From NCBI GenBank assembly GCA_041920415.1, contig JBHGYD010000009.1:1-64000 (forward strand): a stretch of DNA of 64,000 bases, written 5' to 3'. The DNA is from JBHGYD01 sp041920415. GTDB lineage: Bacteria > Bacillota > Bacilli > Bacillales > Anoxybacillaceae. The notes under the pieces were generated by a model. The model worked only from the letters and a program-made list of their open reading frames with translations, was not told the origin of the DNA and did not search any database. Shown piece by piece: positions 1 to 7,974 of the stretch (the stretch's first letter is position 1; each line of letters opens with the position of its first letter). The position numbers and the translations under genes were made by a program.

Positions 1-336
1 GACTTCTGATTGTTCAGCTATCTATCACTAGATAGGTTACCAAGTGGACTTGGCGTTTCAATCAGACCTCCCCGGGTAAGGATGCAATCTTTCCTTCCAT
101 CTATCTGCTTCATTTACTCTGTATCACCTTCGGCAGAAAGGGCTTTGTTTTGTCTTGCAAACTCGTCCAATGATACCTAGCCTCATATGAAGTTCGTGTT
201 CCTCAGACCGGAAATTTGCCGCTCGCTTCCTTCAGATTCCGCGTCACCACGGACACCCTTGCGTTAAGCTAACTGCTACTTCTGCCTTCGCAGCTCGGGA
301 CTTGCACCCTATAGATTACACCCATGCCGGGCGCAC
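1..336 (-). mobile_element. Group IIC intron, 5' part (truncated by window edge)
   Basis: Read on the minus strand, the intron begins at base 336 with GTGCGCCCGGCATGGGTG and runs through the conserved domain I blocks (CTATAGGGTGCAAGTCCC, AACGCAAGGGTGTCCGTGG, GAGGAACACGAACTTCATA, CCCGGGGAGGTCTG). This follows, nearly base for base, the Oceanobacillus iheyensis group IIC ribozyme as I remember it. The reverse transcriptase/maturase ORF and domains V and VI would lie left of base 1. The 5' exon ends with an intrinsic terminator, the usual target of class C introns. Whether the intron is intact cannot be seen here. Confidence 0.9.
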
Positions 337-343
337 AAGAAAA

Positions 344-371
344 AGCGCATGCCTCTTCGCTTGCATGCGCT
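344..371 (-). terminator. SR1 terminator and intron target site
   Basis: A 9-bp stem, AGCGCATGC with GCATGCGCT, and a 10-nt loop. On the minus strand it is followed by TTTTCTT and then directly by the group II intron at 336. Confidence 0.85.
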
Positions 372-414
372 CTACCTTATATATGAAACCTTCCCCCATC
401 ATTTGACCGTGACA

Positions 415-537
415 TTACTCGTTTTCGTCTACTTCATCATTGCAACATTCTGTACATTTTCCATAAAGCGTCGTTACTTTCTCATCTTCAAAATGCCCAA
501 TTGTCGAATTACATGTTTGGCAAACAATTGTACCCAT
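415..537 (-). CDS. sr1P: SR1P, GapA-binding peptide
   Basis: A 40-residue peptide beginning MGTIVCQTCNSTIGHFEDEK with two CxxC-type cysteine pairs, closely matching B. subtilis SR1P. There the peptide binds glyceraldehyde-3-phosphate dehydrogenase GapA and promotes its interaction with RNase J1. The start at 537 was chosen because AAAGGGG lies 8 nt upstream; the longer reading frame to 627 would run back over the SR1 promoter. It is encoded inside the SR1 RNA, so it shares the CcpN-type sugar control inferred for that promoter. rnjA, the likely partner gene, lies 9.6 kb away in this window. Confidence 0.85.
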   Translation of the reverse strand: MGTIVCQTCNSTIGHFEDEKVTTLYGKCTECCNDEVDENE

Positions 538-579
538 CTCCATAACCCCTTTGTTATGATTTAGTGATTGGCTAATTCC

Positions 580-608
580 ATAATAATATATCACATTACC
601 GGTGTCAA
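580..608 (-). promoter_or_regulatory. SR1 sigma-A promoter
   Basis: The -35 TTGACA (603-608) and -10 TATTAT (580-585) are separated by exactly 17 bp on the minus strand, just upstream of the SR1P ribosome site. Confidence 0.8.
585..595 (-). promoter_or_regulatory. CcpN-type box 1
   Basis: TGTGATATATT on the minus strand fits the CcpN consensus TRTGHYATAYW (as I recall it) at every position. It lies between -35 and -10, where a bound repressor would hold or block RNA polymerase. Confidence 0.65.
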
Positions 609-617
609 TTATTAATT

Positions 618-628
618 TGTATGTCACA
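618..628 (-). promoter_or_regulatory. CcpN-type box 2
   Basis: TGTGACATACA on the minus strand again fits TRTGHYATAYW fully and lies just upstream of the -35 element. Two boxes flanking the -35 resemble the arrangement known for B. subtilis SR1. Confidence 0.65.
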
Positions 629-648
629 TTTATTTTTTATAACATACA

Positions 649-675
649 AAAAACGGGCTTTATGCCCGTTTTTTG
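649..675. terminator. Bidirectional terminator
   Basis: AAACGGGC, a 5-nt loop and GCCCGTTT with A/T runs on both sides. It ends the minus-strand DUF3055 gene. Confidence 0.85.
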
Positions 676-681
676 TATAAC

Positions 682-984
682 TTAGTATTCATATTCTGGG
701 TGTAATGGTGTTGATGGAATCACGTCGGAAAAGAATTCTGCTAGATCAGCAGCTTGCTCTGCTGTATCGATTCGGAAAATACGTTGTAAATATTCGTGGT
801 TTTCTACATCTTTCGGATCGAGGAGAGTGGAGCGGCCTGTTTGCATACAAATGACAAGAGGTTTTCCAAAAAACATGTTCGTATACACAATCCCAAAATC
901 GTAACGTGTATCTTTCGTAGTAAACCCAACGAACCGCACCTTTACTTTTTCGTACTCATCATACAGTTTTTCAAATAAATTCAT
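682..984 (-). CDS. DUF3055 / SAV0927-like protein
   Basis: A 100-residue soluble protein with no signal peptide or membrane segment. The central run DTRYDFGIVYTNMFFGKPL and the acidic C-terminus ending EYEY are what I remember of the DUF3055 (SAV0927-like) family of Bacillales. Function is unknown. AAGGGGGGAG lies just before the ATG, and a strong terminator follows. It is a single-gene unit between SR1 and a divergent DUF1885 gene. The family call is from memory and the function is not inferred. Confidence 0.6.
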   Translation of the reverse strand: MNLFEKLYDEYEKVKVRFVGFTTKDTRYDFGIVYTNMFFGKPLVICMQTGRSTLLDPKDVENHEYLQRIFRIDTAEQAADLAEFFSDVIPSTPLHPEYEY

Positions 985-1093
985 AAACTCCCCCCTTATA
1001 AATATACTGAATATTATTATAATTCAAATATATTTTAAAATCAATAGCAAAATTTTCTTAACAATGTTAGAATGAAACAGAGGTGATATTCGT

Positions 1094-1528
1094 ATGTCTA
1101 CTCATGCGTACATAAAACTTGTTTCGGCGTCAAAAAAGAAAACGATTACATTGGAAGAAGTAAAAGAATTGTTCCATTCCTATCAAGAAATGACGAAAAA
1201 AACAGGGGAACAACTAGGCTGGAAGTATGAAGAAGCGGCATTTCCTTATCAAATCATGGAACCAGCCGATGGAAAAGAACAGTGGTTTTATTTAAAAGGA
1301 AATGGCGACCGCTATCAAACGATTATTATCGGTGTCGGACAAGAACAAGTAAAAAATGAAGAAACAGGAAACATCAGCGAACAATCGTTTATTCAAGTGA
1401 CCCTCCCTAATGGAGCAACTCATGGAGATAAAGGGAAAGCGAATGAATTTTGCAAATTTCTTGCAAAAAAATTAGAAGGAGAGCTTCATTTATTTAACGG
1501 TAGAGTGATGTACTATTACAAACGATAG
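1094..1528 (+). CDS. DUF1885 family protein
   Basis: A 144-residue soluble protein starting MSTHAYIKLVSASKKKTITL, with the later motif GEQLGWKYEEAAFPYQI. This matches my memory of the DUF1885 family, for which a Geobacillus structure exists but no function. The ribosome site GAGGTGAT precedes the ATG. The TAG stop lies inside the stem of the terminator at 1521-1548. It is convergent with a small membrane protein gene and divergent from the DUF3055 gene, so it is probably expressed alone. Confidence 0.6.
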   Translation: MSTHAYIKLVSASKKKTITLEEVKELFHSYQEMTKKTGEQLGWKYEEAAFPYQIMEPADGKEQWFYLKGNGDRYQTIIIGVGQEQVKNEETGNISEQSFIQVTLPNGATHGDKGKANEFCKFLAKKLEGELHLFNGRVMYYYKR

Positions 1529-1548
1529 CAATGGAGCTATCGTTTTTT
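1521..1548 (+). terminator. Terminator of the DUF1885 gene
   Basis: AACGATAGC, a 6-nt loop, GCTATCGTT and a six-T run. The stem overlaps the stop codon. Confidence 0.8.
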
Positions 1549-1789
1549 AATGAAGCATTTTCCAAAAGAAATGTTGGCAACTAAAATATACAATGACTGT
1601 AGCCATCGTTGTAATGAGCGCTTTCCGCGTCCGTAATCCCATTTTTCGTGCTAATAAAAAAGCGATATACAAAAATATGCAGAGAAGCATCCCTCTAAAA
1701 AACGGGCGATCGCGACCTGAAAGCCATTCAATGAACGAAAAGCCACTCCAAATTAACATTTGTATTAAAAAGACAAAGTACTCCTTCAT
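1547..1789 (-). CDS. Small membrane protein, unrecognised
   Basis: An 80-residue hydrophobic protein with apparent membrane segments near residues 3-19, 31-47 and 57-74, and a basic loop (RKMGLRTRK) between the last two. GAGGGGG is placed 7 nt before the ATG. It lies downstream of pdhD but beyond the pdh terminator, so it is not a clear operon member. B. subtilis has the small lipoprotein gene slp in this position, but this product has no lipobox and I do not equate the two. Confidence 0.6.
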   Translation of the reverse strand: MKEYFVFLIQMLIWSGFSFIEWLSGRDRPFFRGMLLCIFLYIAFLLARKMGLRTRKALITTMATVIVYFSCQHFFWKMLH

Positions 1790-1863
1790 CGGACAGCCCC
1801 CTCTTTTCTTTTACCATAAAATATGTATGTATATAAATAAATAGTATGGTACAAGAAAAGAAA

Positions 1864-1894
1864 AAAAGGATATCCACAAGAGATATCCTTTTTT
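1864..1894. terminator. pdh operon terminator
   Basis: AAAAGGATATC, a short loop and GATATCCTTTT with A/T flanks in both directions, just after the pdhD stop. Confidence 0.85.
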
Positions 1895-1899
1895 AATGA

Positions 1900-3309
1900 T
1901 TATTTAATAATATGAATTGGGCTACCAAGAGCAGCTTCTGCTGCTTCCATTGCAATTTCTCCTAATGTTGGGTGAGCATGGATCGTCATAGCAATATCTT
2001 CTGCCGTCATGCCAGCTTCAATCGCAAGTCCTAATTCCGCAATCATATCAGAAGCATTTGGACCAACGATTTGTGCACCAATGACAACGCCATCTTCTTT
2101 GCGAATAACTAGTTTCATAAAGCCATCTGCATCATTTAAAGCGAGTGCACGACCGTTAGCAGCAAATGGGAACTTCGCAGTTGTTACTTCGATTCCTTCA
2201 TCTTTCGCTTGTTTTTCAAAGTAACCAACTGAAGCGCACTCTGGGTCAGAGAATACAACCGCAGGAATCGCAAGATAATCGATTTCAGATGGATGACCCG
2301 CAATCGCTTCAGCAGCGATTTTTCCTTCATAAGAAGCTTTATGAGCAAGCGGCGGACCAGCAACAATGTCACCGATCGCATAAATATTTGGAACGCTTGT
2401 GCGACATTGTTTGTCGATTTCGATGAGACCGCGCTCTGTCATTTTAATGCCTAATTGCTCTAAGCCAAGTTCTTCTGTATTTGGACGGCGTCCAACTGTT
2501 ACAAGTACATATTCAGCATCGATTGTTTTTGTTTCTCCATTTACCTCAAATGTAACGGTTACGCCATCTTCACGCTCTTCGACACCTTTAGCAAGCGCAT
2601 TTGTAAATACTTCTACGCCTTTTTTCTTTAAGCGGCGCTTAACAACTGCGCTCATTTGTTTTTCAAAACCAGAAAGAATTTCGTCCGCACCTTCAAGGAT
2701 TGTGACTTTTGTGCCGAAGTTAGCATACGCTGTACCTAATTCAGTACCGATGTAACCTCCGCCGATGACAACCATTGATTTAGGAATTTCCTGCAAGTTT
2801 AATGCGCCAGTAGAGTCTAGAACACGTTTTGAGAATTTAAATGCTGGCAACTCAATTGGACGAGAACCAGTCGCAATAATAGCGTTTTGGAATTTGTAAG
2901 TTTGTGCGCTGTTTTCCGTCATAACACGTACTGTGTTTGCATCGACGAAATATGCTTCACCACGAACGATTTCTACTTTGTTTCCTTTTAAAAGCCCTTC
3001 AACGCCGCCTGTTAATTTTTTGACAACGCTCGCTTTCCATTCTTGAACTTTCGAGAAATCAACCGTTACATTTTCCGCTTTAATTCCCATATCTTCAGAA
3101 TGTTTAGCTGTTTCATAACGATGGCTAGCGGAAATTAATGCTTTAGACGGAATACATCCAATATTTAAGCAAACACCGCCAAGATTTGCCTTTTCTACAA
3201 TCGTTACTTTTTGACCTAATTGTGCAGCACGAATCGCCGCTACATAACCACCAGGACCCGCACCAACGACGAGAGTTTCCGTTTCAATTGCAAAATCACC
3301 GACTACCAT
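1900..3309 (-). CDS. pdhD: Dihydrolipoyl dehydrogenase (E3)
   Basis: A 469-residue flavoprotein that reoxidises the dihydrolipoyl arm of PdhC with NAD+. It shows the FAD site GAGPGGYVAAIRAAQLG, the redox disulfide GGVCLNIGCIPSK (about residues 44-56), the NAD site GGGYIGTELG, the second FAD motif (YAIGDIV) and the catalytic HAHPTLGE pair near residues 446-451. Its length is normal. Only 4 nt separate it from pdhC, and its ribosome site GGAGGCG lies at the end of pdhC, so the two are translationally close. It can also serve other 2-oxoacid dehydrogenases. Confidence 0.97.
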   Translation of the reverse strand: MVVGDFAIETETLVVGAGPGGYVAAIRAAQLGQKVTIVEKANLGGVCLNIGCIPSKALISASHRYETAKHSEDMGIKAENVTVDFSKVQEWKASVVKKLTGGVEGLLKGNKVEIVRGEAYFVDANTVRVMTENSAQTYKFQNAIIATGSRPIELPAFKFSKRVLDSTGALNLQEIPKSMVVIGGGYIGTELGTAYANFGTKVTILEGADEILSGFEKQMSAVVKRRLKKKGVEVFTNALAKGVEEREDGVTVTFEVNGETKTIDAEYVLVTVGRRPNTEELGLEQLGIKMTERGLIEIDKQCRTSVPNIYAIGDIVAGPPLAHKASYEGKIAAEAIAGHPSEIDYLAIPAVVFSDPECASVGYFEKQAKDEGIEVTTAKFPFAANGRALALNDADGFMKLVIRKEDGVVIGAQIVGPNASDMIAELGLAIEAGMTAEDIAMTIHAHPTLGEIAMEAAEAALGSPIHIIK

Positions 3310-3313
3310 TGTC

Positions 3314-4621
3314 TTACGCCTCCATTAATAATAATTCAGGATCATTGAGCAAACGTTTGATATGATTCAATGCATTTTGCGCTGTTGCACCATCAATCAT
3401 GCGATGGTCAAAGCTTAATGATAACGCCAATACTGGAGCAATGACGATTTCACCATCGCGAACGATTGGTTTCTCACTAATGCGACCAATACCAAGAATC
3501 GCTACTTCTGGATGGTTAATTACTGGAGTAAACCATTGACCGCCAGCAGAACCGATATTCGTAATCGTGCATGATGCACCTTTCATTTCGTTTGGAAGAA
3601 GTTTTCCTTCGCGCGCTTTTGTAGCGAGCTCGTTAATTTCTTTCGCAAGCGTGAAAATGGATTTACGATCTGCGTGTTTCACAACTGGTACAAGAAGACC
3701 TTTGTCTGTATCAGCTGCAATACCAATATTGTAATAATGTTTATAAATCACTTCATCTGTTGCATCATCGATGGATGTATTCAATGTCGGGAATTCACGC
3801 AACGCAGATGTTAAAGCTTTTACAACGTAAGGCAAGAACGTTAACTTGATGCCTTTTTGCGCAGCGATTTCTTTGAATTTTTTGCGATGAGCAACAAGTT
3901 TTGTCACATCGACTTCGTCCATTAATGTAACGTGTGGAGCGGTATGCTTCGAGTTGACCATCGCTTTTGCAATAGCACGACGGATGCCGCTCATTTTCTC
4001 ACGTGTTTCAGGGAATTCGCCTTCAAGAACAACTGGTTGAGCTGCAGGTTTTGTTTCTGCTTTTGCAGCCGCTTTTTCTTCCGTCACTTGTGCAGCAGGT
4101 GCTTCTTGTGCTGGTGCAGCTGCTTTTCCTCCTGCGAGGTACGCATCAATATCACTTTTTAGAATGCGACCGTTTTTCCCCGTTCCTTGAACAAGACGAA
4201 TATCCACGCCTTTTTCACGAGCGTATTTACGCACAGAAGGCATTGCAATCACGCGACGATTTGGATCAACTGGCGCTTCTGTTTGTGGAGAAGGAGCTGC
4301 TTGCTCGGCAGAAGCTTCTTGTTTTGCTTCCTCCGCTTTTGGCTCGTCATGATCTTGTCCTTTAAATTTCAAGTTTTCATATCCAGGCGCATCAAATTTA
4401 ATTAACGTTTGTCCAACTGTTGCAACTGTTCCTTCTTCAACTAAAATTTCTAATACTTTTCCTTTCACAGGAGAAGGAATTTCTACAACTGCTTTATCGT
4501 TTTGCACTTCGCAAAGTACATCATCTTCATTTACTTCATCGCCAGGTTTTACGAACCATTTGACGATTTCACCTTCATGAATACCTTCACCGATATCCGG
4601 CAATTTAAATTCAAATGCCAC
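3314..4621 (-). CDS. pdhC: Pyruvate dehydrogenase E2, dihydrolipoamide acetyltransferase
   Basis: A 435-residue core subunit that passes acetyl groups from E1 to CoA. It has one N-terminal lipoyl domain (residues 1-77, modified lysine K43 in NDKAVVEIP), an Ala/Pro/Glu-rich linker, the E1/E3-binding domain (about 128-165), a second linker, and the catalytic domain ending in SFDHRMIDG with catalytic His about 406. The start is GTG, with AGGAGG 10 nt upstream. A strong hairpin lies in the 95-nt gap to pdhB. The single lipoyl domain is usual for Bacillaceae. Confidence 0.96.
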   Translation of the reverse strand: MAFEFKLPDIGEGIHEGEIVKWFVKPGDEVNEDDVLCEVQNDKAVVEIPSPVKGKVLEILVEEGTVATVGQTLIKFDAPGYENLKFKGQDHDEPKAEEAKQEASAEQAAPSPQTEAPVDPNRRVIAMPSVRKYAREKGVDIRLVQGTGKNGRILKSDIDAYLAGGKAAAPAQEAPAAQVTEEKAAAKAETKPAAQPVVLEGEFPETREKMSGIRRAIAKAMVNSKHTAPHVTLMDEVDVTKLVAHRKKFKEIAAQKGIKLTFLPYVVKALTSALREFPTLNTSIDDATDEVIYKHYYNIGIAADTDKGLLVPVVKHADRKSIFTLAKEINELATKAREGKLLPNEMKGASCTITNIGSAGGQWFTPVINHPEVAILGIGRISEKPIVRDGEIVIAPVLALSLSFDHRMIDGATAQNALNHIKRLLNDPELLLMEA

Positions 4622-4674
4622 TTTCAGTCGACCTCCTATTGTCTTTTAGAAAAACATTTCCATTCTAACGTTGA

Positions 4675-4707
4675 TGGGGGGAAGAAGCATCATGCGTCTT
4701 CCTCCCA
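4675..4707 (-). promoter_or_regulatory. Strong hairpin between pdhB and pdhC
   Basis: A stem of about 15 bp with one mismatch (TGGGGGGAAGAAGCA with TGCGTCTTCCTCCCA, TCA loop) in the intercistronic gap. No T-run follows on the minus strand, so it is more likely an RNA processing or stability element than a terminator. Confidence 0.65.
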
Positions 4708-4716
4708 TTTATATAT

Positions 4717-5694
4717 TTAGAAACTCATGACTTTTTTCGCTGCTTCGATGACGTCTTTAAAGTTTGGTAACCAAACTGGTTCAGCTTGAGAGAACGGATA
4801 TACTGTATCCGGTGCAGCAACGCGCAATACAGGCGCTTCTAAGCTAAGGATCGCGCGTTCGTTAATTTCCGCAACAACGTTCGCCGCAATTCCCGCTTGT
4901 TTTTGCGCTTCTTGAACAACAATCGCGCGACCTGTTTTTTCAACAGAACCGATAATTGTTTCGATATCTAATGGTTGAACAGTACGTAAATCAACAACTT
5001 CCGCAGAAATTCCTTCTTTTTCAAGCTCGGCTGCTGCTTTTAATGATTCATGTACCATTGCTCCATAAGTGATGATGGATACGTCTTTTCCTTCACGCTT
5101 AATATCCGCCTTACCAATCGGAATCGTATATTCTCCTTCTGGAACTTCTTGGCGGAACGAACGGTAAAGTTTCATATGCTCTAAGAAAATAACTGGGTCA
5201 TTATCGCGAATCGCAGAAATTAGCAATCCTTTTGCATCGTATGGCGTAGAAGGAATCACCACTTTTAAACCAGGTTGTTGTGCCACTAATCCTTCTAAGC
5301 TATCTGCGTGTAATTCTGGTGTATGAACGCCGCCGCCAAATGGAGAGCGAATCGTAATTGGTGCATGGTAGCGACCACCAGAACGATAGCGCATACGAGC
5401 CATTTGTCCAGAAATGGAATCCATTACTTCGTAAACAAATCCGAAGAATTGGATTTCAGGCACTGGACGGAACCCTTGTAAAGCTAGACCGATTGCAAGA
5501 CCACCGATTCCAGACTCTGCTAGCGGTGTGTCAAATACGCGGTCTTCGCCGAATTCCGCTTGTAATCCTTCTGTCGCACGGAATACGCCACCGTTTACTC
5601 CAACGTCTTCTCCAAATATTAACACATTCGGATCGTTTTTTAATTCGATGCGCAATGCATCATTGATTGCTTGAATCATTGTCATTTGCGCCAT
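4717..5694 (-). CDS. pdhB: Pyruvate dehydrogenase E1 beta subunit
   Basis: A 325-residue subunit that pairs with PdhA to form the thiamine-diphosphate E1 which decarboxylates pyruvate. It has the transketolase-like N-terminal half (LIFGEDVGVNGGVFRAT, FDTPLAESGIGGLAIG, RSPFGGGVHTPELHADS) and the C-terminal half with QEAQKQAGIAANVVAEI. Length is normal. It begins 3 nt after the pdhA stop, with AAGGAG inside the pdhA tail 12 nt before the ATG, which suggests coupled translation of the two E1 chains. Confidence 0.97.
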   Translation of the reverse strand: MAQMTMIQAINDALRIELKNDPNVLIFGEDVGVNGGVFRATEGLQAEFGEDRVFDTPLAESGIGGLAIGLALQGFRPVPEIQFFGFVYEVMDSISGQMARMRYRSGGRYHAPITIRSPFGGGVHTPELHADSLEGLVAQQPGLKVVIPSTPYDAKGLLISAIRDNDPVIFLEHMKLYRSFRQEVPEGEYTIPIGKADIKREGKDVSIITYGAMVHESLKAAAELEKEGISAEVVDLRTVQPLDIETIIGSVEKTGRAIVVQEAQKQAGIAANVVAEINERAILSLEAPVLRVAAPDTVYPFSQAEPVWLPNFKDVIEAAKKVMSF

Positions 5695-5697
5695 GGC

Positions 5698-6807
5698 CTA
5701 TTTCGACTCCTTCTCTTTATAAATTTCATACTGTTCTTTTAAGTTGAATGGCATTTCTTCGTACATGATGTTCATTAAGTCGGTTACTTTTTGTTTTGGT
5801 GTTTCATCCGCTTTCTTGATAGCTTCCTTAATATCTTCTTTTGCTTGCTCGATCACTTTGTTTTCTTCTTCTTCGCTCCATAACCCTTTTTTCTCTAAGA
5901 ACTTGCGGAAGCGAACGATTGGATCCTTTTTCTCCCACTCATTTTCGAGCTCTTTCGTACGGTAACGAGTTGGGTCGTCACCAGCCATTGTATGTGGACC
6001 GTAACGGAAGCATAATGTTTCAATTAACGTTGGACCTTCACCGTTAATGGCACGTTCACGAGCTTCACGCACCGCTACATATACCGCTAATGGGTCCATG
6101 CCATCGACTTGAATGCCCGGAATACCAGCTGCTACCGCTTTTTGTGCGATCGTTTTTGCTGCTGATTGTTTTTCTACCGGTGTAGAAATCGCAAAACGGT
6201 TGTTTTGAACAACGAAAATCGCTGGCGCTTTAAACGCCCCGGCAAAGTTGATTCCTTCATAAAAGTCACCTTGAGATGCTCCACCGTCACCTGTATATGT
6301 AATCGCTACTGCCTTTTTGCCGCGTTTTTTGATTCCTAAGGCCACACCAGCCGCTTGAATAATTTGCGCACCGATAATAATTTGTGGTGGTAATACGTTC
6401 ACACCCTCAGGAATTTGGTTACCATGGAAATGTCCACGTGAGAATAAAAACGCTTGATAGAGCGGAAGCCCATGCCAAATCATTTGCGGAACATCACGAT
6501 AACCTGGCAAAATGAAATCTTCTTTTTCAAGCGCAAATTGGCTTGCTAACTGGCTTGCTTCTTGCCCTGCAGTCGGCGCATAGAACCCTAAACGACCTTG
6601 ACGGTTTAACGAAATGGAACGTTGGTCGAGCACGCGCGTATACACCATGCGACGCATTAATTCTTTTAACTGCTCGTCACTTAAGTTTGGCATTGCCGCT
6701 TCGTTTACGACTTCGCCTTCTTCGTTTAAAATTTGGAACGTTTGAAACTGTTCAGCAACTTTTTCAAGTTGTTTTTTAAAATTAAATTGGGACGTTTTTG
6801 CACCCAT
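5698..6807 (-). CDS. pdhA: Pyruvate dehydrogenase E1 alpha subunit
   Basis: A protein of about 369 residues, the first gene of the pdh operon. The thiamine-diphosphate motif begins GDGGASQGDFYEGINFAG and continues to VVQNN. It also shows the substrate-site run FYAPTAGQEAS and the phosphorylation-loop-like RYGPHTMAGDDPTRY. The start at 6807 (MGAKTSQF) was chosen over the longer frame to 6885 because AGAGGTG lies 6 nt upstream and homologues begin here. The upstream frame is hydrophobic and unlike the family. It makes acetyl-CoA from pyruvate together with PdhB, C and D. Confidence 0.96.
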   Translation of the reverse strand: MGAKTSQFNFKKQLEKVAEQFQTFQILNEEGEVVNEAAMPNLSDEQLKELMRRMVYTRVLDQRSISLNRQGRLGFYAPTAGQEASQLASQFALEKEDFILPGYRDVPQMIWHGLPLYQAFLFSRGHFHGNQIPEGVNVLPPQIIIGAQIIQAAGVALGIKKRGKKAVAITYTGDGGASQGDFYEGINFAGAFKAPAIFVVQNNRFAISTPVEKQSAAKTIAQKAVAAGIPGIQVDGMDPLAVYVAVREARERAINGEGPTLIETLCFRYGPHTMAGDDPTRYRTKELENEWEKKDPIVRFRKFLEKKGLWSEEEENKVIEQAKEDIKEAIKKADETPKQKVTDLMNIMYEEMPFNLKEQYEIYKEKESK

Positions 6808-7009
6808 TACGTTCACCTCTACCTTTCTTTGTATGAAAATAAAATCAAACATCTTAAGCACTACACACAGCATTAATTTACCCAAATTTCCTTATAAACA
6901 GACAACATTCGCATTTCGGCTGAACACTTATTGGCAAGAGATAGCAAGCTATTAAACTGTATTAATGATTGCAAAGGAGAAATTAGTACAATTGTTGCTC
7001 GCAGTTTCA

Positions 7010-7038
7010 AGTTTACACCTTCTTATTTAGAACGTCAA
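7010..7038 (-). promoter_or_regulatory. Candidate pdhA promoter
   Basis: Minus strand: -35 TTGACG (7033-7038), 17 bp, -10 TAAACT (7010-7015), leaving a leader of about 195 nt before pdhA. The 421-nt gap between pdhA and ykyA (6808-7228) also holds a perfect 7-bp inverted repeat, GAGAATA with TATTCTC, at 7087-7104 beside a TATAAT-like stretch, and the ykyA terminator. No gene was seen in it. Confidence 0.4.
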
Positions 7039-7200
7039 TTACTTTGAACTATCATTACTCTCTAAATAGTATTATACATTTTTTAGGAGAATAAATATAT
7101 TCTCAAAAAACTGTTATAATATATATATCCTTCTGTATTATTATCTGTTTCACCATTTTTCTCACTCGTTTTCATCACTCTCGCGACCATAAAAAACGAA

Positions 7201-7230
7201 AAAAGACTGTCCCATTCGACAGCCAAAGTC
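7201..7230 (-). terminator. Probable ykyA terminator
   Basis: A short CTGTC/GACAG stem and, on the minus strand, a run of six T. The stem is weak. Confidence 0.5.
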
Positions 7231-7867
7231 ATGTAAGTTCGTTGTATAAACGTTTCTTTTCTTTATTATATTGCTCTGTATAATCGTTAAATCGGTTATT
7301 ATCATTCATAATTTCTTTGTAGACGGCGTTGATTTTGTCTATTTGTTCTTGTAGTTGCTCTAGCGTTACATGCTGATTTTGAAATAGATGATATAACTGC
7401 TTTTCTAATATTAATGCCTTATGATAGTGATCATACAATTCATCGTACGCTACATAACGTTTCTCAACTATTTTTGTCAAACGTACCGTGCTTTGTTTCA
7501 ATTTTTCATCATGTAAATGAGACACGTTCTCTTTCACAATTTTTAGTTGTTTTTTTGCTAGTTGAATGTTTTCATTTTCTTTTTGGATTCGTTGCTTTCT
7601 TTTCTCAATGATTTGCAGCGCGTCTTGAGATAATTGGGTCACTTTCGGAAACTGCTTCATTCCAAGCGACATGATTTTGTTGTAAAGTTTTGTTTGTTGT
7701 TGCTCTAATGCAACAAGAGACGTTTGTTGCTCGTTCGATTCGTTTTCGTATTTCGCGATTTTTTCAAACGCAGATAATATCTCGTTTTCAGGTGCTAACG
7801 CGTTACAACCTTGTAGTAAAATAATTATAAGAATCAACAATAATGATCTTTTCACGGCTTTCAACAA
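7229..7867 (-). CDS. ykyA: YkyA family coiled-coil lipoprotein
   Basis: A 212-residue lipoprotein with a basic N-terminus, a hydrophobic core, and the lipobox LLQGC with the lipidated Cys at 21. The rest is almost entirely helical, charged and glutamine-rich heptads, so it is probably an extended coiled coil on the outer face of the membrane. B. subtilis YkyA is a putative cell-wall-associated lipoprotein in the same position upstream of pdhA. The start is TTG with AAAGGAGG about 6 nt away. It is divergent from def, with a 107-nt shared promoter region. Function is unknown. Confidence 0.85.
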   Translation of the reverse strand: MLKAVKRSLLLILIIILLQGCNALAPENEILSAFEKIAKYENESNEQQTSLVALEQQQTKLYNKIMSLGMKQFPKVTQLSQDALQIIEKRKQRIQKENENIQLAKKQLKIVKENVSHLHDEKLKQSTVRLTKIVEKRYVAYDELYDHYHKALILEKQLYHLFQNQHVTLEQLQEQIDKINAVYKEIMNDNNRFNDYTEQYNKEKKRLYNELT

Positions 7868-7974
7868 CGGTTGCCTCCTTTCTTTCCTTACGTTTTCATG
7901 CTTGTTGTTTACGACAAAAGCAAGTTTTTGCTAGACTTATTCCATACATCACTGCATATAAGGAGTTGAAAGCG

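Larger units (their letters stand above)
338..573 (-). ncRNA. SR1-type dual-function regulatory RNA
   Basis: A self-contained minus-strand transcript: a strong promoter (-35 TTGACA, 17 bp, -10 TATTAT), a roughly 235-nt body carrying the SR1P ORF, and a terminator at 344-371. In B. subtilis, SR1 (205 nt) lies next to the pdh operon, base-pairs with ahrC mRNA and encodes SR1P. Position, size, encoded peptide and CcpN-type boxes all agree. The transcription start is inferred from the promoter, and the ahrC-pairing segments were not checked. Confidence 0.75.

Noticed and set aside
6808..6885. N-terminal extension of pdhA
   Set aside because: Hydrophobic sequence unlike the family and no ribosome site, whereas the internal ATG at 6807 has a strong one.
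7843..7974. Longer start for peptide deformylase
   Set aside because: It crosses the ykyA/def promoter region. The 184-residue form matches the family and has AAGGAG upstream.
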